Below are positions 45,331-56,325 of a DNA stretch of 64,000 nt, piece after piece (position 1 is the stretch's first letter; each line of letters starts with the position of its first letter). Below the pieces are notes generated by a model. The model was not told the origin of the DNA. It was given only the letters and a program-made list of their open reading frames with translations, and did no database searches. A program made the translations under genes and the position numbers. This DNA comes from Aegilops tauschii subsp. strangulata (lineage: Eukaryota > Streptophyta > Magnoliopsida > Poales > Poaceae), in contig NC_053039.3 in assembly GCF_002575655.3 (NCBI RefSeq), positions 244,940,622-245,004,621 on the forward strand, in the 5' to 3' direction.

Positions 45331-46080
45331 GATTTACTATCGCACATGATTCATCTCCATCGCCTCTGCGAACCATGTGTGTTCACTCACACATGCAAAA
45401 GGAAAAAAGAAAACCCTCGCTCACTTCGTCCCCACCCACTCGTCGCGGACTCCTCCGCAACTCTGCACCTCATCAACTTCTATCGCGGCAGCCACCCTAA
45501 GCTCGACGGTTGTTGTCGGCGGGCGTAGGTCGCGCTCCAAACGGTACGGGATTTCGCCCCTACCGTTTTCCACCGCCTATCTGCACCGACTTTCTAGACT
45601 CTGGTCGACTGGGGTTTTCTGTGGGATAAGGCCGGGGATTTTTCACATGGAGAAGGTAATCAACTTAGCGAAATATTCACTCATCTCTTATCGCTGTCTG
45701 TTCGTCGCTGTTAATCAACTGACAAAAATCACTGTGGAATCATTTTTGTTCTAGCTGATTCGTGGGTGTTCATTCATGTGTCCACAGTGCGAGCACAAAT
45801 CGGGCAAGTGTGGTCGTGACCAGTCGGAAACGAAGTTCTATATCACCATCCGGATGACTTCAAGGAGCGCTTGGTATGTTCAATCTCAACCTACCATGGT
45901 CGGCATGGCCTAAATTTGTGAACATATACCGTCTGTTGCTACATTATCTATATATTTGCATCAAATCTTTGTTACATTATCTATTTTTATTCTATATTTT
46001 TGTACTTTGCTTTCATCTATATATTGATCTGTTCTATCAGTTACTCCCATATTTGCATCTTGCTCTGTTATTTCAATATA

Positions 46081-47064
46081 TCTAACCCACAAGTAGGGGA
46101 TCGCAACAGTTTTCGAGGGTAGAGTATTCAACCCAAATTTATTGATTCGACACAAGGGGAGCCAAAGAATATTCTCAAGTATTAGCAGTTGAGTTGTCAA
46201 TTCAACCACACCTGGATAACTTAATATCTGCAACAAAGTATTTAGTAGCAAAGTAGTATGGAAGTAATGGTAACAGTGGCAAAAGTAACAGTAGTAGTTT
46301 TGTAGTAATTGTAACAGTGGCAACGGAAAAGTAACTAAGCAGAGAGCAATATGTGAAAAGCTCGTAGGCATTGGATCGGTGATGGAGAATTATGTCGGAT
46401 GCGATTCCTCATGCAATAGTTATAGCATAGGGTGACACAGAACTAGCTCCAATTCATCAATGTAATGCAGGCATGTATTCCGAATATAGTCATACTTGCT
46501 TATGGAAAAGAACTTGCATGACATCTTTTGTCCTACCCTCCCGTGGCAGCGGGGTCCTATTGGAAACTAAGGGATATTAAGGCCTCCTTTTAATATGCCC
46601 CGAACAGACTCTAGATCAGCCCTCCCGGGAGAGATTAGGGCTTGGCGGTGGCCCCGTATCGTAAAACGCGATGAATCCTTCTCTCTGATTTTTTCTCCCC
46701 GAACGCGAATATATGGAGTTGGAGTTGAGGTCGGTGGAGCACCAGGGGGCCCACGAGGTAGGGGGCGCGCCCAGGGGGTGGGCGCGCCCCCCACCCTCGT
46801 GGACAGGGTGTGGGCCCCCTGGCCTTGATTCTTTCGCCAATATTTTTTATATATTCCAAAAATATTCTCTGTGAAGTTTAAGGTCATTCCGAGAACTTTG
46901 ATTTCTGCACAAAAATAACACCATGGAAATTCTGCTGAAAATAGCGTCAATCCGGGTTAGTTCCATTCAAATCATGCAAGTTAGAGTCCAAAACAAGGGC
47001 AAAAGTGTTTGGAAAAGGAGATAGCAAAAGTGTTTGGAAAAGTAGATACGATGGTGACATATCA
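46081..47064 (-). repeat. Left (3') LTR of Gypsy C, internally deleted
   Basis: 984 bp, from TCTAACCCACAAGTAGGGGA (altered from TGATAACCC) to GACATATCA. Compared with the right LTR, a 437-bp block is missing between CCTTTTAATA and GCCCCGAACAG, at about 46591. The polypurine tract AAGCTTGGGGGAGT (minus strand) follows at 47065. Confidence 0.9.
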
Positions 47065-49350
47065 ACTCCCCCAAGCTTAAACCTTTGCTTGTCCTCAAGC
47101 AATTCAGTTGACAAACTGAAAGTGATAAAGAAAAACTTTTACAAACTCTGTTTGCTCTCGTTGTTGTAAATATGTAAAGCCAGCGTTCAAGTTTTCAGCA
47201 AAGATTATGAACTAACCATATTCACAATAACACTTAGGTCTCATGTTTACTCATATCAATGGCATAATCAACTAGCAATCAATAATAATAAATCTCGGAT
47301 GAAAACACTTTCTCATGTAATCTATCCATGTAACTCTATGTGTTGAGGTTTAATACAAAGTCAGTGGGGGTGCCCTCACTATCCCAAGCTTTCAAAAAAA
47401 CACTTTCTCAAAACAATCATAATATGATATAACAAGATGGTATCTCGCTAGCCCTTTCTGAGACCGCAAAACATAAATGCAGAGCACCTCTGAAGATCAA
47501 GGACTGACTAAACATTGTAATTCATGGTAAAAGAGATCCAGTCATAGTCATACTCAATGTAAACTAATAGTAATGTATGCAAATGATAGCAGTGCTCTCC
47601 AGCTGGTGCTTTTTAATAAGAGGGTGATGACTCAACATAAAAGTAAATAGATAGGCCCTTCGCAGAGGGAAGCAGGGATTTGTAGAGGTGCCAGAGCTCG
47701 ATTTTGAAATAGAGATGAATAATATTTTGAGTGGCATACTTTCATTGTCAACATAACTACCGACAGATCTCGATATCTTCCATGCTACACACATTATAGG
47801 CGGTTCCCAAACAGAATGGTAAAGTTTATACTCCCCCACAACCAACAAGCATCAATCCATGGCTGGCCCGAAACAACGGGTGCCTCCAACTAACAACAGT
47901 CCTGGGGGAGTTTTGTTTGCAATTATTTTGATTTGGTTTGAGCATGGGACTGGGCATCCCGGTGACCAGCCATTTTCTCGTGAGTGAGGAGCGGAGTCCA
48001 CTCCTCTTGAGAATAACCCGCCTAGCATGGAAGATACAGACAGACCTAGTTGATACATGAGCTATTCGAGCATACAAAACAGAATTTCATTTGAAGGTTT
48101 AGAGTTTGGCACATACAAATTTACTTGGAACGGCAGGTAGATACCGCATATAGGAAGGTATGGTGGACTCATATGGAATAACTTTGGGGTTTATGGAAGT
48201 GGATGCACAAGCAGTATTCCCGCTTAGTACAAGTGAAGGCTAGAAAAAGACTGGGAAGCGACCAACTAGAGAGCGACAACAGTCATGAACATGCATTGAA
48301 ATTAATAAACATTGAGTGCAAGCATGAGTAGGATATAATCCACCATGAACATAAATATCGTGGAGGCTATGTTGATTTTGTTTCAACTACATGTGTGAAC
48401 ATGTGCCAAGTCGAGTCACTTGAATCATTCAAAGGAGGATACCACCCTATCATACCACATCACAACCATTTTAATAGCATGTTGGCATGCAAGGTAAACC
48501 ATTATAAACTCCTAGCTAATTAAGCATGGTATAAGCAACTATAATCTCTAATTGTCATTGCAAACATGTTTCATTCATAATATGCTGAATCAGGAACAAT
48601 GAACTAATCATATTTACAAAAACAAGAGAGGTCGAGTTCATACCAGCTTCTCTCTCAATCAGTCCATTATATATCGTCATTATTGCCTTTCACTTGCACG
48701 ACCGAATGGTGTGGATAATAATAATAGTGCACGTGCATTGGACTAAGTTGGAATCTGCGAGCATTTAATACAAGGGAGAAGACAAGGTAATATGGACTCT
48801 TGGTTAAATCAACAATAATGCATATAAGAGCCACTTCAACACTTTCATTATGGTCTTCTCCTCTCGACGCCCAAAGACAAGAAAAGAAATAAAACTATTT
48901 ACACGGGAAAGCTCCCAACAAGCAAAAGAAGAACGAGAAATCTTTTTGGGTTTTCTTTTAATTATTACTACTACATGCATGGAAACTAAACTAGCTAAAA
49001 GCTACAACTAATTTTTTGGTTTTTCTTAAGGTTTTTCAAACACACAAGAAGAAGACTAGAAAAGAAAATAAACTAGCATGGATAGTACAATGAAAAAGTA
49101 TGAACACCGACAACTAGAATGAGTGTGTGAACATGAATGTAATGTCGGTGAGAAATACATACTCCCCCAAGCTTAGGCTTTTGGCCTAAGTTGGTCTATG
49201 CCCAAGGATCGAAGTGGTCCTCTCCCGTGTACTGAGGAGGATCCTCCGGGTGCCACTGGTTGGCGATCTCCTCTGGATCCCACTGATAAACAGACTGCCG
49301 ATAAGGGTCAAGAGGTGGCTCCGGCTCAGCCTCTAGAGCAGGTGTCACGC
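47065..49350 (-). other. Non-coding 3' internal region of Gypsy C
   Basis: AT-rich with no credible ORF. Contains GCTCCCAACAAGCAAAAGAA and ACTCCCCCAAGCTTAGGCTT near 49161, reminiscent of polypurine-tract-like repeats in this group. Nothing else is recognised. Confidence 0.6.
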
Positions 49351-50278
49351 TCAAGTATGCATGAATGGCCTCCGAAAAATGAGGTACATGCCTGAAAATA
49401 TGTCAAACAAAGAGGGCGCAGGCAAAGTAATAGTCTCACAATAATTCTTATCAAATACCAAATTATACTTAAGCAGTTTCTTCTTATTTGTAACAATAAA
49501 GTTATGTGCTACCATACTCTTATAATCTAGAAAGACAGGGGGCAACAACTTTTCTTCTTTCTCATAATGCCTAATATGTATATTAAAGTGTGCAGCAAGG
49601 CGCGAAGCAAATATGTCGCCGAAGATGGGGCCCTTTGTACGGTTCAGACTTAATCGTTTAGCAATAATAGCGCCTAAACTGAAAGTTGTCTCACGAAACA
49701 AGGCATGGCGCAAAATAACAATATTAGGGGCACTAAGGTTTCCACTGTTCCCACGACCAATTAAGCATCTACTAGCAAATATTGCAAAGTAACGCAGAAC
49801 AGGAAAATGTATGCTAGTGATTCTTGCATCGGAAACTTTCCTCGTTTCCCCTACAGCAATCATATCAATAAACCCTTCCACATCATTACGTTGTGGTTCC
49901 TCTATGTTGCCCGCAAAGGGTAACTTGCAAACCGCACAAAAATCATAAAGTGACATCTCCCTATACTCATCATATATATATAAATCCACCGAAGGTGGTG
50001 ATCTCCTAGCATGGAAATGAAAATTTTGCAAAAAAAATATTAGTGACTAGGAGATACTGTTCGCGCTGGTCGCGGAGGAAGTCGGTGAGGCCCGCATTCT
50101 CAGCCAAATAATAAAAATCATCATGAATCCCGGCTGCTCTCAAGAACTCATCACAAGGCCATTCACACAGACGAACTTCCGCGGTGCAAGGAAGATTATA
50201 TTTGGGCTTCTTATTCTCTTCACTTTGCTTATCCTTCGAGCTTCGGCTCGAAGAGCCCCTCAATAATCTCTTCATCAT
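49351..50278 (-). pseudogene. Athila-type ORF of Gypsy C, frameshifted
   Basis: Start at 50278 (MMKRLLRGSSSRSSKDKQSE), running through CDEFLRAAGIHDDFYYLAEN to a run of eight A at about 50032, where the frame breaks. It continues as MQNFHFHARRSPPSVDLYIY, SLYDFCAVCKLPFAGNIEEP, NIVILRHALFRETTFSLGAI and ends near 49351 after FDKNYCETITLPAPSLFDIF. I remember this ORF from Triticeae and rice Gypsy elements, where it is called an unclassified retrotransposon protein; its role is unknown. A homopolymer slip of one base would account for the split. Confidence 0.7.
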
Positions 50279-51037
50279 TTTCTGAATTTTTTAGTAACTC
50301 AAAATAAAAGTGAACCAAACTCAACAAGATTGATAGCAACTATTCCCACAAGTGCCTAGAGACTATATCATGCATTAGAACTACTTGGGACCAAATAAAT
50401 TTGACATGCAAGCTCAAGAACAGGGTCACCTAAGCAGCAATAAATAAAGCACTAGGACAAAAACTAATTGGACCATTGGAGGAGTCACATACCGAAGAAC
50501 AATCCCCCAAAGCAGTTTTGTGAGTGGAGCTTTGAGCAAGGAGATAAAAAAATGGCAGCAAAACGGGCTAGAACACGAGTTTGAACTGTGTGGTGATTTT
50601 TTCTAGAGGAAGACGGAGTGCGTGGGTGCAAGAATAAGTGGAGGGGACCACATGGGGCCCACGTGGCAGGGGCGCGCCCAGGGGGGTGGACGCGCCTTGG
50701 AACCTCGTGGCTAGGTGGTGGCTCCCCCTGGTGTGTTCTCAGTGCCAAATATTATTAAATATTCTAGAAAAATCATATTTCATTTTCGGCACATTTGGAG
50801 AACTTTTATTTTCGGGGTATTTTTTTATTGCAAGGATAATTCAGAAAACAGACAGAAAAATACTATTTTTGCTTTATTTAATCTAAATAACAGAAAGTAA
50901 AAGGAGGGTACAGAAAGTTGTGCTTTCTAACTTCATCCATCTCATGCTCATCAAAAGGAATCAACTACCAAGGTTGGTCAAGTCTTGTTAACAAACTCTT
51001 TTCGAATAACATGAAACCAGAGAAATTTTGAATAACA
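50279..51037 (-). other. Position where pol is missing in Gypsy C
   Basis: Non-coding sequence between the protease stop and the Athila-type ORF. It includes a GC-rich patch (50635-50740) with CAGGGGCGCGCCCAGGGGGG. An intact Gypsy element would carry about 3 kb of RT, RNase H and integrase here; no trace is seen. Confidence 0.65.
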
Positions 51038-51805
51038 CTAGGTTACCTCAACGGGGATATGCACGTCCCCAACAATAAGAATATCATATTTCTTCTTGAC
51101 AGTAAGAAGAGGAAATTCAAAACATCCAAAAGTAATCGATGAAATTTTTCCAATAGAATTGATACTGTGGACTTGAGGTTGTTTCCTCGGAAAGTGTACC
51201 GTATGCTCATTACCATTAGCATGAAAAGTGAAATTGCCTTTGTAGCAATCAATAATAGCCCCTGCAGTATTCAAAAAGGATCTACCAAGGATAATCGACA
51301 TACTATCGTCCTCGGGAATATCAAGAATAACAAAATCCGTTAAAATAGTAACGTTTGCAACCACAACAGGCACATCCTCACAAATACCGACAGTTATAGC
51401 AGTTGATTTATCGGCCATTTGCAAAGATATTTCAGTAGGTGTCAACTTATTCAAATCAAGTCTACGATATAAAGAGAGAGGCATAACACTAACACCGGCT
51501 CCAAGATCACATAAAGCAGTTTTAACATAGTTTCTTTTAATGGAGCATGGTATAGTTGGTACTCCTGGATCTCCAAGTTTCTTTGGTATTCCACCCTTAA
51601 AAGTATAATTAGCAAGCATGGTGTAAATTTCAGCTTCCGGTATCTTTCTTTTATTTGTAACAATATCTTTCATATACTTAGCATAAGGATTCATTTTAAG
51701 CGTATCAGTCAAACGCATACGCAAAAAGATAGGTCTAATCATTTCAGCAAAGCGCTCAAAATCCTCATCATCCTTTTTCTTGGATGGTTTAGGAGGAAAA
51801 GGCAT
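51038..51805 (-). CDS. Gypsy C retropepsin-type protease
   Basis: An open frame of 255 codons with the catalytic motif intact: KTALCDLGAGVSVMPLSLYR (DLGAG), the flap region LQMADKSTAITVGICEDVPV and the second conserved block DDSMSIILGRSFLNTAGAII. It begins after PFPPKPSKKKDDEDFERFAE, the gag-protease linker, and ends PVEVT-stop, with no continuation into RT. It would cleave gag in particle maturation. Fusion to gag requires frameshifts to be ignored, so the native start is not the Met at 51805. Confidence 0.82.
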   Translation of the reverse strand: MPFPPKPSKKKDDEDFERFAEMIRPIFLRMRLTDTLKMNPYAKYMKDIVTNKRKIPEAEIYTMLANYTFKGGIPKKLGDPGVPTIPCSIKRNYVKTALCDLGAGVSVMPLSLYRRLDLNKLTPTEISLQMADKSTAITVGICEDVPVVVANVTILTDFVILDIPEDDSMSIILGRSFLNTAGAIIDCYKGNFTFHANGNEHTVHFPRKQPQVHSINSIGKISSITFGCFEFPLLTVKKKYDILIVGDVHIPVEVT

Positions 51806-51921
51806 GGGTTTCTGAACCCATGGTTCTCTTTCTTTACCGTGCTTCCTAGCAACGAAGTCTCTCTTATCATAACGTTGATTCTTTGATTGTTGGTTATCAA
51901 GATCAACAGCAGGTTCAATCT

Positions 51922-53771
51922 CTACATCATTGTTATTGCTAGGTTGAGCATCAACATGAACATCATCATTAATTTATCACTAGGTTCATGTTCATCACCA
52001 GATTGTGTTTCAGCATCAGAAATAGAAATATCATTGGGATTCTCAGGTGTGTCAACAACAGGTTCACTAGAAGCATGCAAAGTCCTATCATTTTTCTTCT
52101 TCTTCTTCTTCTTAGAAGGAATAGGTGCATCAACATTAGTTCTCTGAGAATCTTGCTCAATTCTCTTAGGGTGGCCCTCAGGATACAAAGGTTCCTGAGT
52201 CATTCTACCCCTCTAGTCACAACTCTAACAACATTATCATTTTTCTTATTATTTAATTCATTGAGCAAATCATTCTGAGCTTTAAGCACTTGTTCTACTT
52301 GAGTGGTAACCATATAAGCATGTTTACTAATGAGTTTAAGTTCACCTTTAATCCTAGACATATAATCACTCAAGTGTTCAATCATATAAGCATTTCTGTT
52401 CAATTCTCTACCAACATAAGCATTGAAGTTTTCTTGTTTAACAATAAAATTATCAAACTCATCTAAGCATTGGCTAGAAGACTTATAACGAGGAATATCA
52501 CTTCATCAAAACTATAGAGAGAATTTACCTTTACTACCTGTGTCGGGTTATCAAGACCATGTATTTCTTCAATAGGTGGTAAATTCTTAACATCTTCAGC
52601 TTTAATACCCTTTTTTTCATAGATTTCTTTGCCTCTTGCATATCTTCAAGGCTGAGAAATAGAATACCCCTTTTCTTCGGAGTTGGCTTAGGAGTTGGTT
52701 CAGGAAGTGTCCAATTATTTTCATTAGTCAACATATTATTCAATAGCAATTCAGCTTGATCAACTGTTCTTTCCCTGAAAACACAACCAGCACAGCTATC
52801 CAGGTGGTCTCTGGAAGCATCGGTTATTCCATTATAAAAGATATCAAGTATTTCATTTTTCTTGAGAGGATGATCAGGCAAAGTTTTAAGTAATTGGAGA
52901 AGCCTCCCCCAAGCTTGTGGGATACTCTCTTCTTCAATTTGCACAAAATTATATATTTCCCTTAAGGCAGCTTGTTTCTTATGACCAGGGAAATATTTAG
53001 CAGAGAAGTAATAAATCATATCGTGGGGACTACGCACACAACCAGGATCAAGAGGATTAAACCATGTTTTAGCATCACCCTTTAATGAGAACGGAAATAA
53101 TTTAAGGATATAGTAGTAACGAGTTTTCTCATCATTAGTGAAAAGGGTGGCTATATCATTTAATTTAGTAAGATGTGCCACAACAGTTTCAGATTCATAG
53201 CCATAAAAAGGATCAGATTCAGCCAAAGTAGTTATCTCAGGATCAACAGAGAAATCATAATCCTTATCGGAAATACAGATAGGTGAAGTAGCAAAACAGG
53301 GTCATATTTCATTCTAGCATTCAAAGATTTTTCTTTCAGCTTAGCTAATAATTTCTTAAGATCATATCTATCATTGCAAGCAAGAAAATCTCTAGCAGTT
53401 TCTTCATCCATAACATCACCCTCAGGCACAACAGGCAATTCATATCTAGGGGGAGAATCTTCATCATCACTTTCATCAATATTATCAGTTTCAATAATTT
53501 CATTCTCTCTAGCCCTAACAAGTTGTTCATCAAGAAATTCACCTAGGGGCACAGTAGTATCAAGCATAGAAGTAGTTTCATCATAAGTATCATGCATAGC
53601 AGAAGTGGCATCATCAATAACATGCGACATATTAGAATTAATAGCAGAAGCACGCGTCGCAAGCTTACTCAAAACAGAAGGTGAATCAAGTGCAGAGCTA
53701 GATGGCAGTTCCTTACCTCCCCTCGTAGTTGAGGGAAAAATCTTAGTTCTTTCGTCTTTCAAGTTCCTCAT
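51922..53771 (-). pseudogene. Gypsy C gag, several frameshifts
   Basis: Pieces: 53771-53232 (start; acidic, DEQLVRARENEIIETDNIDE, PRYELPVVPEGDVMDEETAR), 53226-52534 (gag core: LTKLNDIATLFTNDEKTRYY, LFPFSLKGDAKTWFNPL, YFSAKYFPGHKKQAALREIY), 52403-52200 (NRNAYMIEHLSDYMSRIKGE) and 52203-51922 (spacer with a lysine run). The block YFSAKYFPGHK is the typical retrotransposon-gag signature. The frame changes near 53229, 52535 and 52200. It lies directly after the PBS. Confidence 0.82.
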
Positions 53772-53820
53772 AGTGATCAGCAGATGTAAATACCAAGTGA
53801 CTCAAAGAATAGAGCTATGC

Positions 53821-53837
53821 TCCCGGCAACGGTGCCA
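53821..53837 (-). other. Primer-binding site of Gypsy C, one substitution
   Basis: The plus strand reads TCCCGGCAACGGTGCCA, 11 bases before the right LTR, compared with TCCCCGGCAACGGCGCCA in A and D. The changes (one C lost, GCGCC to GTGCC) would weaken priming by tRNA-Asp. Confidence 0.8.
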
Positions 53838-53848
53838 GAAAATAGTCT

Positions 53849-55233
53849 TGATAACCCACAAGTATAGGGGATCGCAAGAGTTTTCGAGGGTAGAGTATTC
53901 AACCCAAATTTATTGATTCGACACAAGGGGAGCCAAAGAATATTCTCAAGTATTAGTAGTTGAGTTGTCAATTCAACCACACCTGGATAACTTAATATCT
54001 GCAGCAAAGTATTTAGTAGCAAAGTAGTATGGAAGTAACAGTAACAGCGGCAAAAGTAACAGTAGTAGTTTTGTAGTAATTGTAACAGTGGCAACGGAAA
54101 AGTAACTAAGCAAAGAGCAATATGTGAAAAGCTCGTAGGCATTGGATTGGTGATGGAGAATTATGTCGGATGCGATTCCTCATGCAATAGTTATAACATA
54201 GGGTGACACAGAACTAGCTCCAAATCATCAATGTAATGTAGGCATGTATTTCGAATATAGTCATATGTGCTTATGGAAAAGAACTTGCATGACATCTTTT
54301 GTCCTACCCTCCCATGGCAGCGGGGTCCTATTGGAAACTAAGGGATATTAAGGCCTCCTTTTAATAGAGTACCGGACTAAAGCATTAACACTTAGTGAAT
54401 ACATGAACTCCTCAAACTATGGTCATCACCGGGAGTGGTCCCGTTTATTGTCACTTTGGGGTTACCGGATCATAACACATAGTAGGTGACTATTGACTTG
54501 CAAGATAGGATCAAGAACTCACATATATTCATGAAAACATAATAGGTTCAGATCTGAAATCATGGCACTCGGGCCCTAGTGACAAGCATTAAGCATAGCA
54601 AAGTCATAGCAACATCAATCTCAGAACATAATGGATACCAGGGATCAAACCCTAACAAAACTAACTCGATTACATGCTAAATCTCATCCAACCCATCGCC
54701 GTCCAGCAAGCCTACGATGGAATTACTCACGCATGGCGGTGAGCATCATGAAATTGGTGATGGAGGAGGTTGATGATGACGATGGAGACGGATTCCCCTC
54801 TCTGGAGCCCCGAACGGACTCCAGATCAGCCCTCCCAAGATAGATTAGGGCTTGGCGGTGGCTCCATATCGTAAAACCCGATGAATCCTTCTCTCTGATT
54901 TTTTTCACCCCGAACGCGAATATATGGAGTTGGAGTTGAGGTCGGTGGAGCACCAGGGGGGCCACGAGGCAGGGGCGCGCGCCCCCCACCCTCGTGGACA
55001 GGGTGTGGGCCCCTGGCCTTGATTCTTTCGACAATATTTTTTATATATTCCAAAAATATTCTTCGTGAAGTTTCAGGTCATTCTGAGAACTTTTATTTCT
55101 GCACAAAAATAACACCATGGCAATTCTGCTGAAAACAGCGTCAGTCCGGGTTAGTTCCATTCAAATCATGCATGTTAGAGTCCAAAACAAGGGCAAAAGT
55201 GTTTGGAAAAGTAGATACGATGGAGACGTATCA
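53849..55233 (-). repeat. Right (5') LTR of Gypsy C
   Basis: 1385 bp from TGATAACCCACAAGTATAGG to GACGTATCA. It retains the 437 bp missing from the left copy. An ORF that begins in this LTR (55117) runs by chance into exon 3 of the B3-like gene. Confidence 0.9.
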
Positions 55234-56325
55234 ATTTACGATCTTAATTTTCATTTCAAGAAGTACATCCCTTGCTTTGCAAGAACAGGAGTAGAAGGAA
55301 ATCTTGGGCTTTACTTTGTTGATGACTCCCAGGATGTCATATTAACAACGCAACATGGATTTACAATGACGGTTAGCATAAAACTTGATAAAGATGGTCA
55401 CTCCTATTTTAATGTGGACCTTTGGAGAAAAATGTCTATGTGTTATGAACTGAAAGGTGGCAATAAAATTCTAGTGCGTGCACCACAGCCTGGTCTAATT
55501 AACATGGATGTTTACTTCCCCAACGTCATCAGCCGATCAAAGTCTGATCGAGGTTAGTGTCCTTTCAACTTTCTCCATGCTATCATATTACTTAGCAAAA
55601 TCGGGGTATTTGTTCTACTAATTGATCACTACTTAAGCAACCAATTGTGATTTCATATTCTGACTCCGTTCCTAGGCAGTAACAAATTCTATTTACCAAT
55701 TTATGCGCACTATATATTCTTCTGTCATGTTCTGAATAAATAATACCTTTCCACCTTTTAAGTAGGATATGTTGGATGCATAGTGAACGATCTGTATGTT
55801 ACTAAGCGTACCAAATTTCACTGGAAGGACTTGAAGCATGTCATAAACTTTGTTGATAATCTGACAGAGATAGCACAGCGAATGAACGCTCGATTCTGGA
55901 TGGGATTAATTAGACCTATGGTGCACACATTGAACAAGACCAATTGTGTGCACAAAACGCTGGTAAAAAGTCTTATTTTAATGTTGACGCTCATAAACTA
56001 TATATATCTTCAACGACATGTTACGATTGGTTTTTATACTACATGTCAACAGAAATTACCCGTTGTAGCAGTTCCTGGATCGATTTCCCGGCGTGGTCGA
56101 ATTACACTTGTGCCTGCTAATAACGCCAAAGTGATTGCAAGGTACTGCATTTCCCGCAGAAGTGTAACCATTAAAATTAACAAGTTCTCGCTTGTCGTGG
56201 CAATGCATCCATATTGGAAAATTGGAGACACTATTCTACTCATGCTCTACCAAGGGACAGGAGGGCTCTTCCTTTTCATTGACGAGATGCTGAGTCGCCG
56301 TGATCAAGCTGCTTCTAGCGGATAG

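Larger units (their letters stand above)
46081..55233 (-). mobile_element. Gypsy C: non-autonomous gag-protease element (Sabrina-like)
   Basis: LTRs at 46081-47064 and 53849-55233 share sequence from CAACAGTTTTCGAGGGTAGA onward. PPT next to the left LTR and PBS next to the right LTR put it on the minus strand. Internally it has gag (51922-53771), an aspartic protease (51038-51805) and an Athila-type ORF (49351-50278), but nothing resembling RT, RNase H or integrase between 50279 and 51037. It would depend on another element for replication. Left flank ATATA and right flank ATTTA may be a target duplication with one change. The left LTR has lost about 437 bp. Confidence 0.88.
45647..56325 (+). 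pseudogene. Five-exon gene with one or two B3-like domains, Gypsy C in intron 2
   Basis: Exons: 45647-45655 (ATG GAG AAG|GTAATC), 45788-45873 (acceptor TCCACAG; donor CTTG|GTATGT), 55261-55552 (donor CGAG|GTTAGT), 55766-55962 (acceptor AGTAG; donor GCTG|GTAAAA) and 56053-56325 (acceptor CAACAG; stop TAG). Phases agree except exon 2, which is 86 nt. One missing base within CACCATCCGG would explain why KFYITI and DDFKERL lie in different frames; the coding length would then be 286 codons. Exons 2-3 (KFYITI, DDFKERL, KKYIPCF, then MCYELKGGNKILVRAPQ) resemble a REM-type B3 domain, and exon 5 (GRITLVPANNAK, MHPYWKIGDTILLMLYQG) a second. The 9.15-kb Gypsy C lies in intron 2, ending 27 bp before exon 3. 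DNA binding is inferred. Confidence 0.6.

Noticed and set aside
46076..55238. Perfect target duplication for Gypsy C
   Set aside because: The flanks are ATATA and ATTTA, one mismatch, and the left LTR end itself is altered, so I treat it only as possible.
55117..55557. A continuous 146-codon ORF from the Gypsy C LTR into the B3-like gene
   Set aside because: The first 48 codons are LTR and intron sequence; the acceptor at 55259-55260 and matching phase show that the exon starts at 55261.
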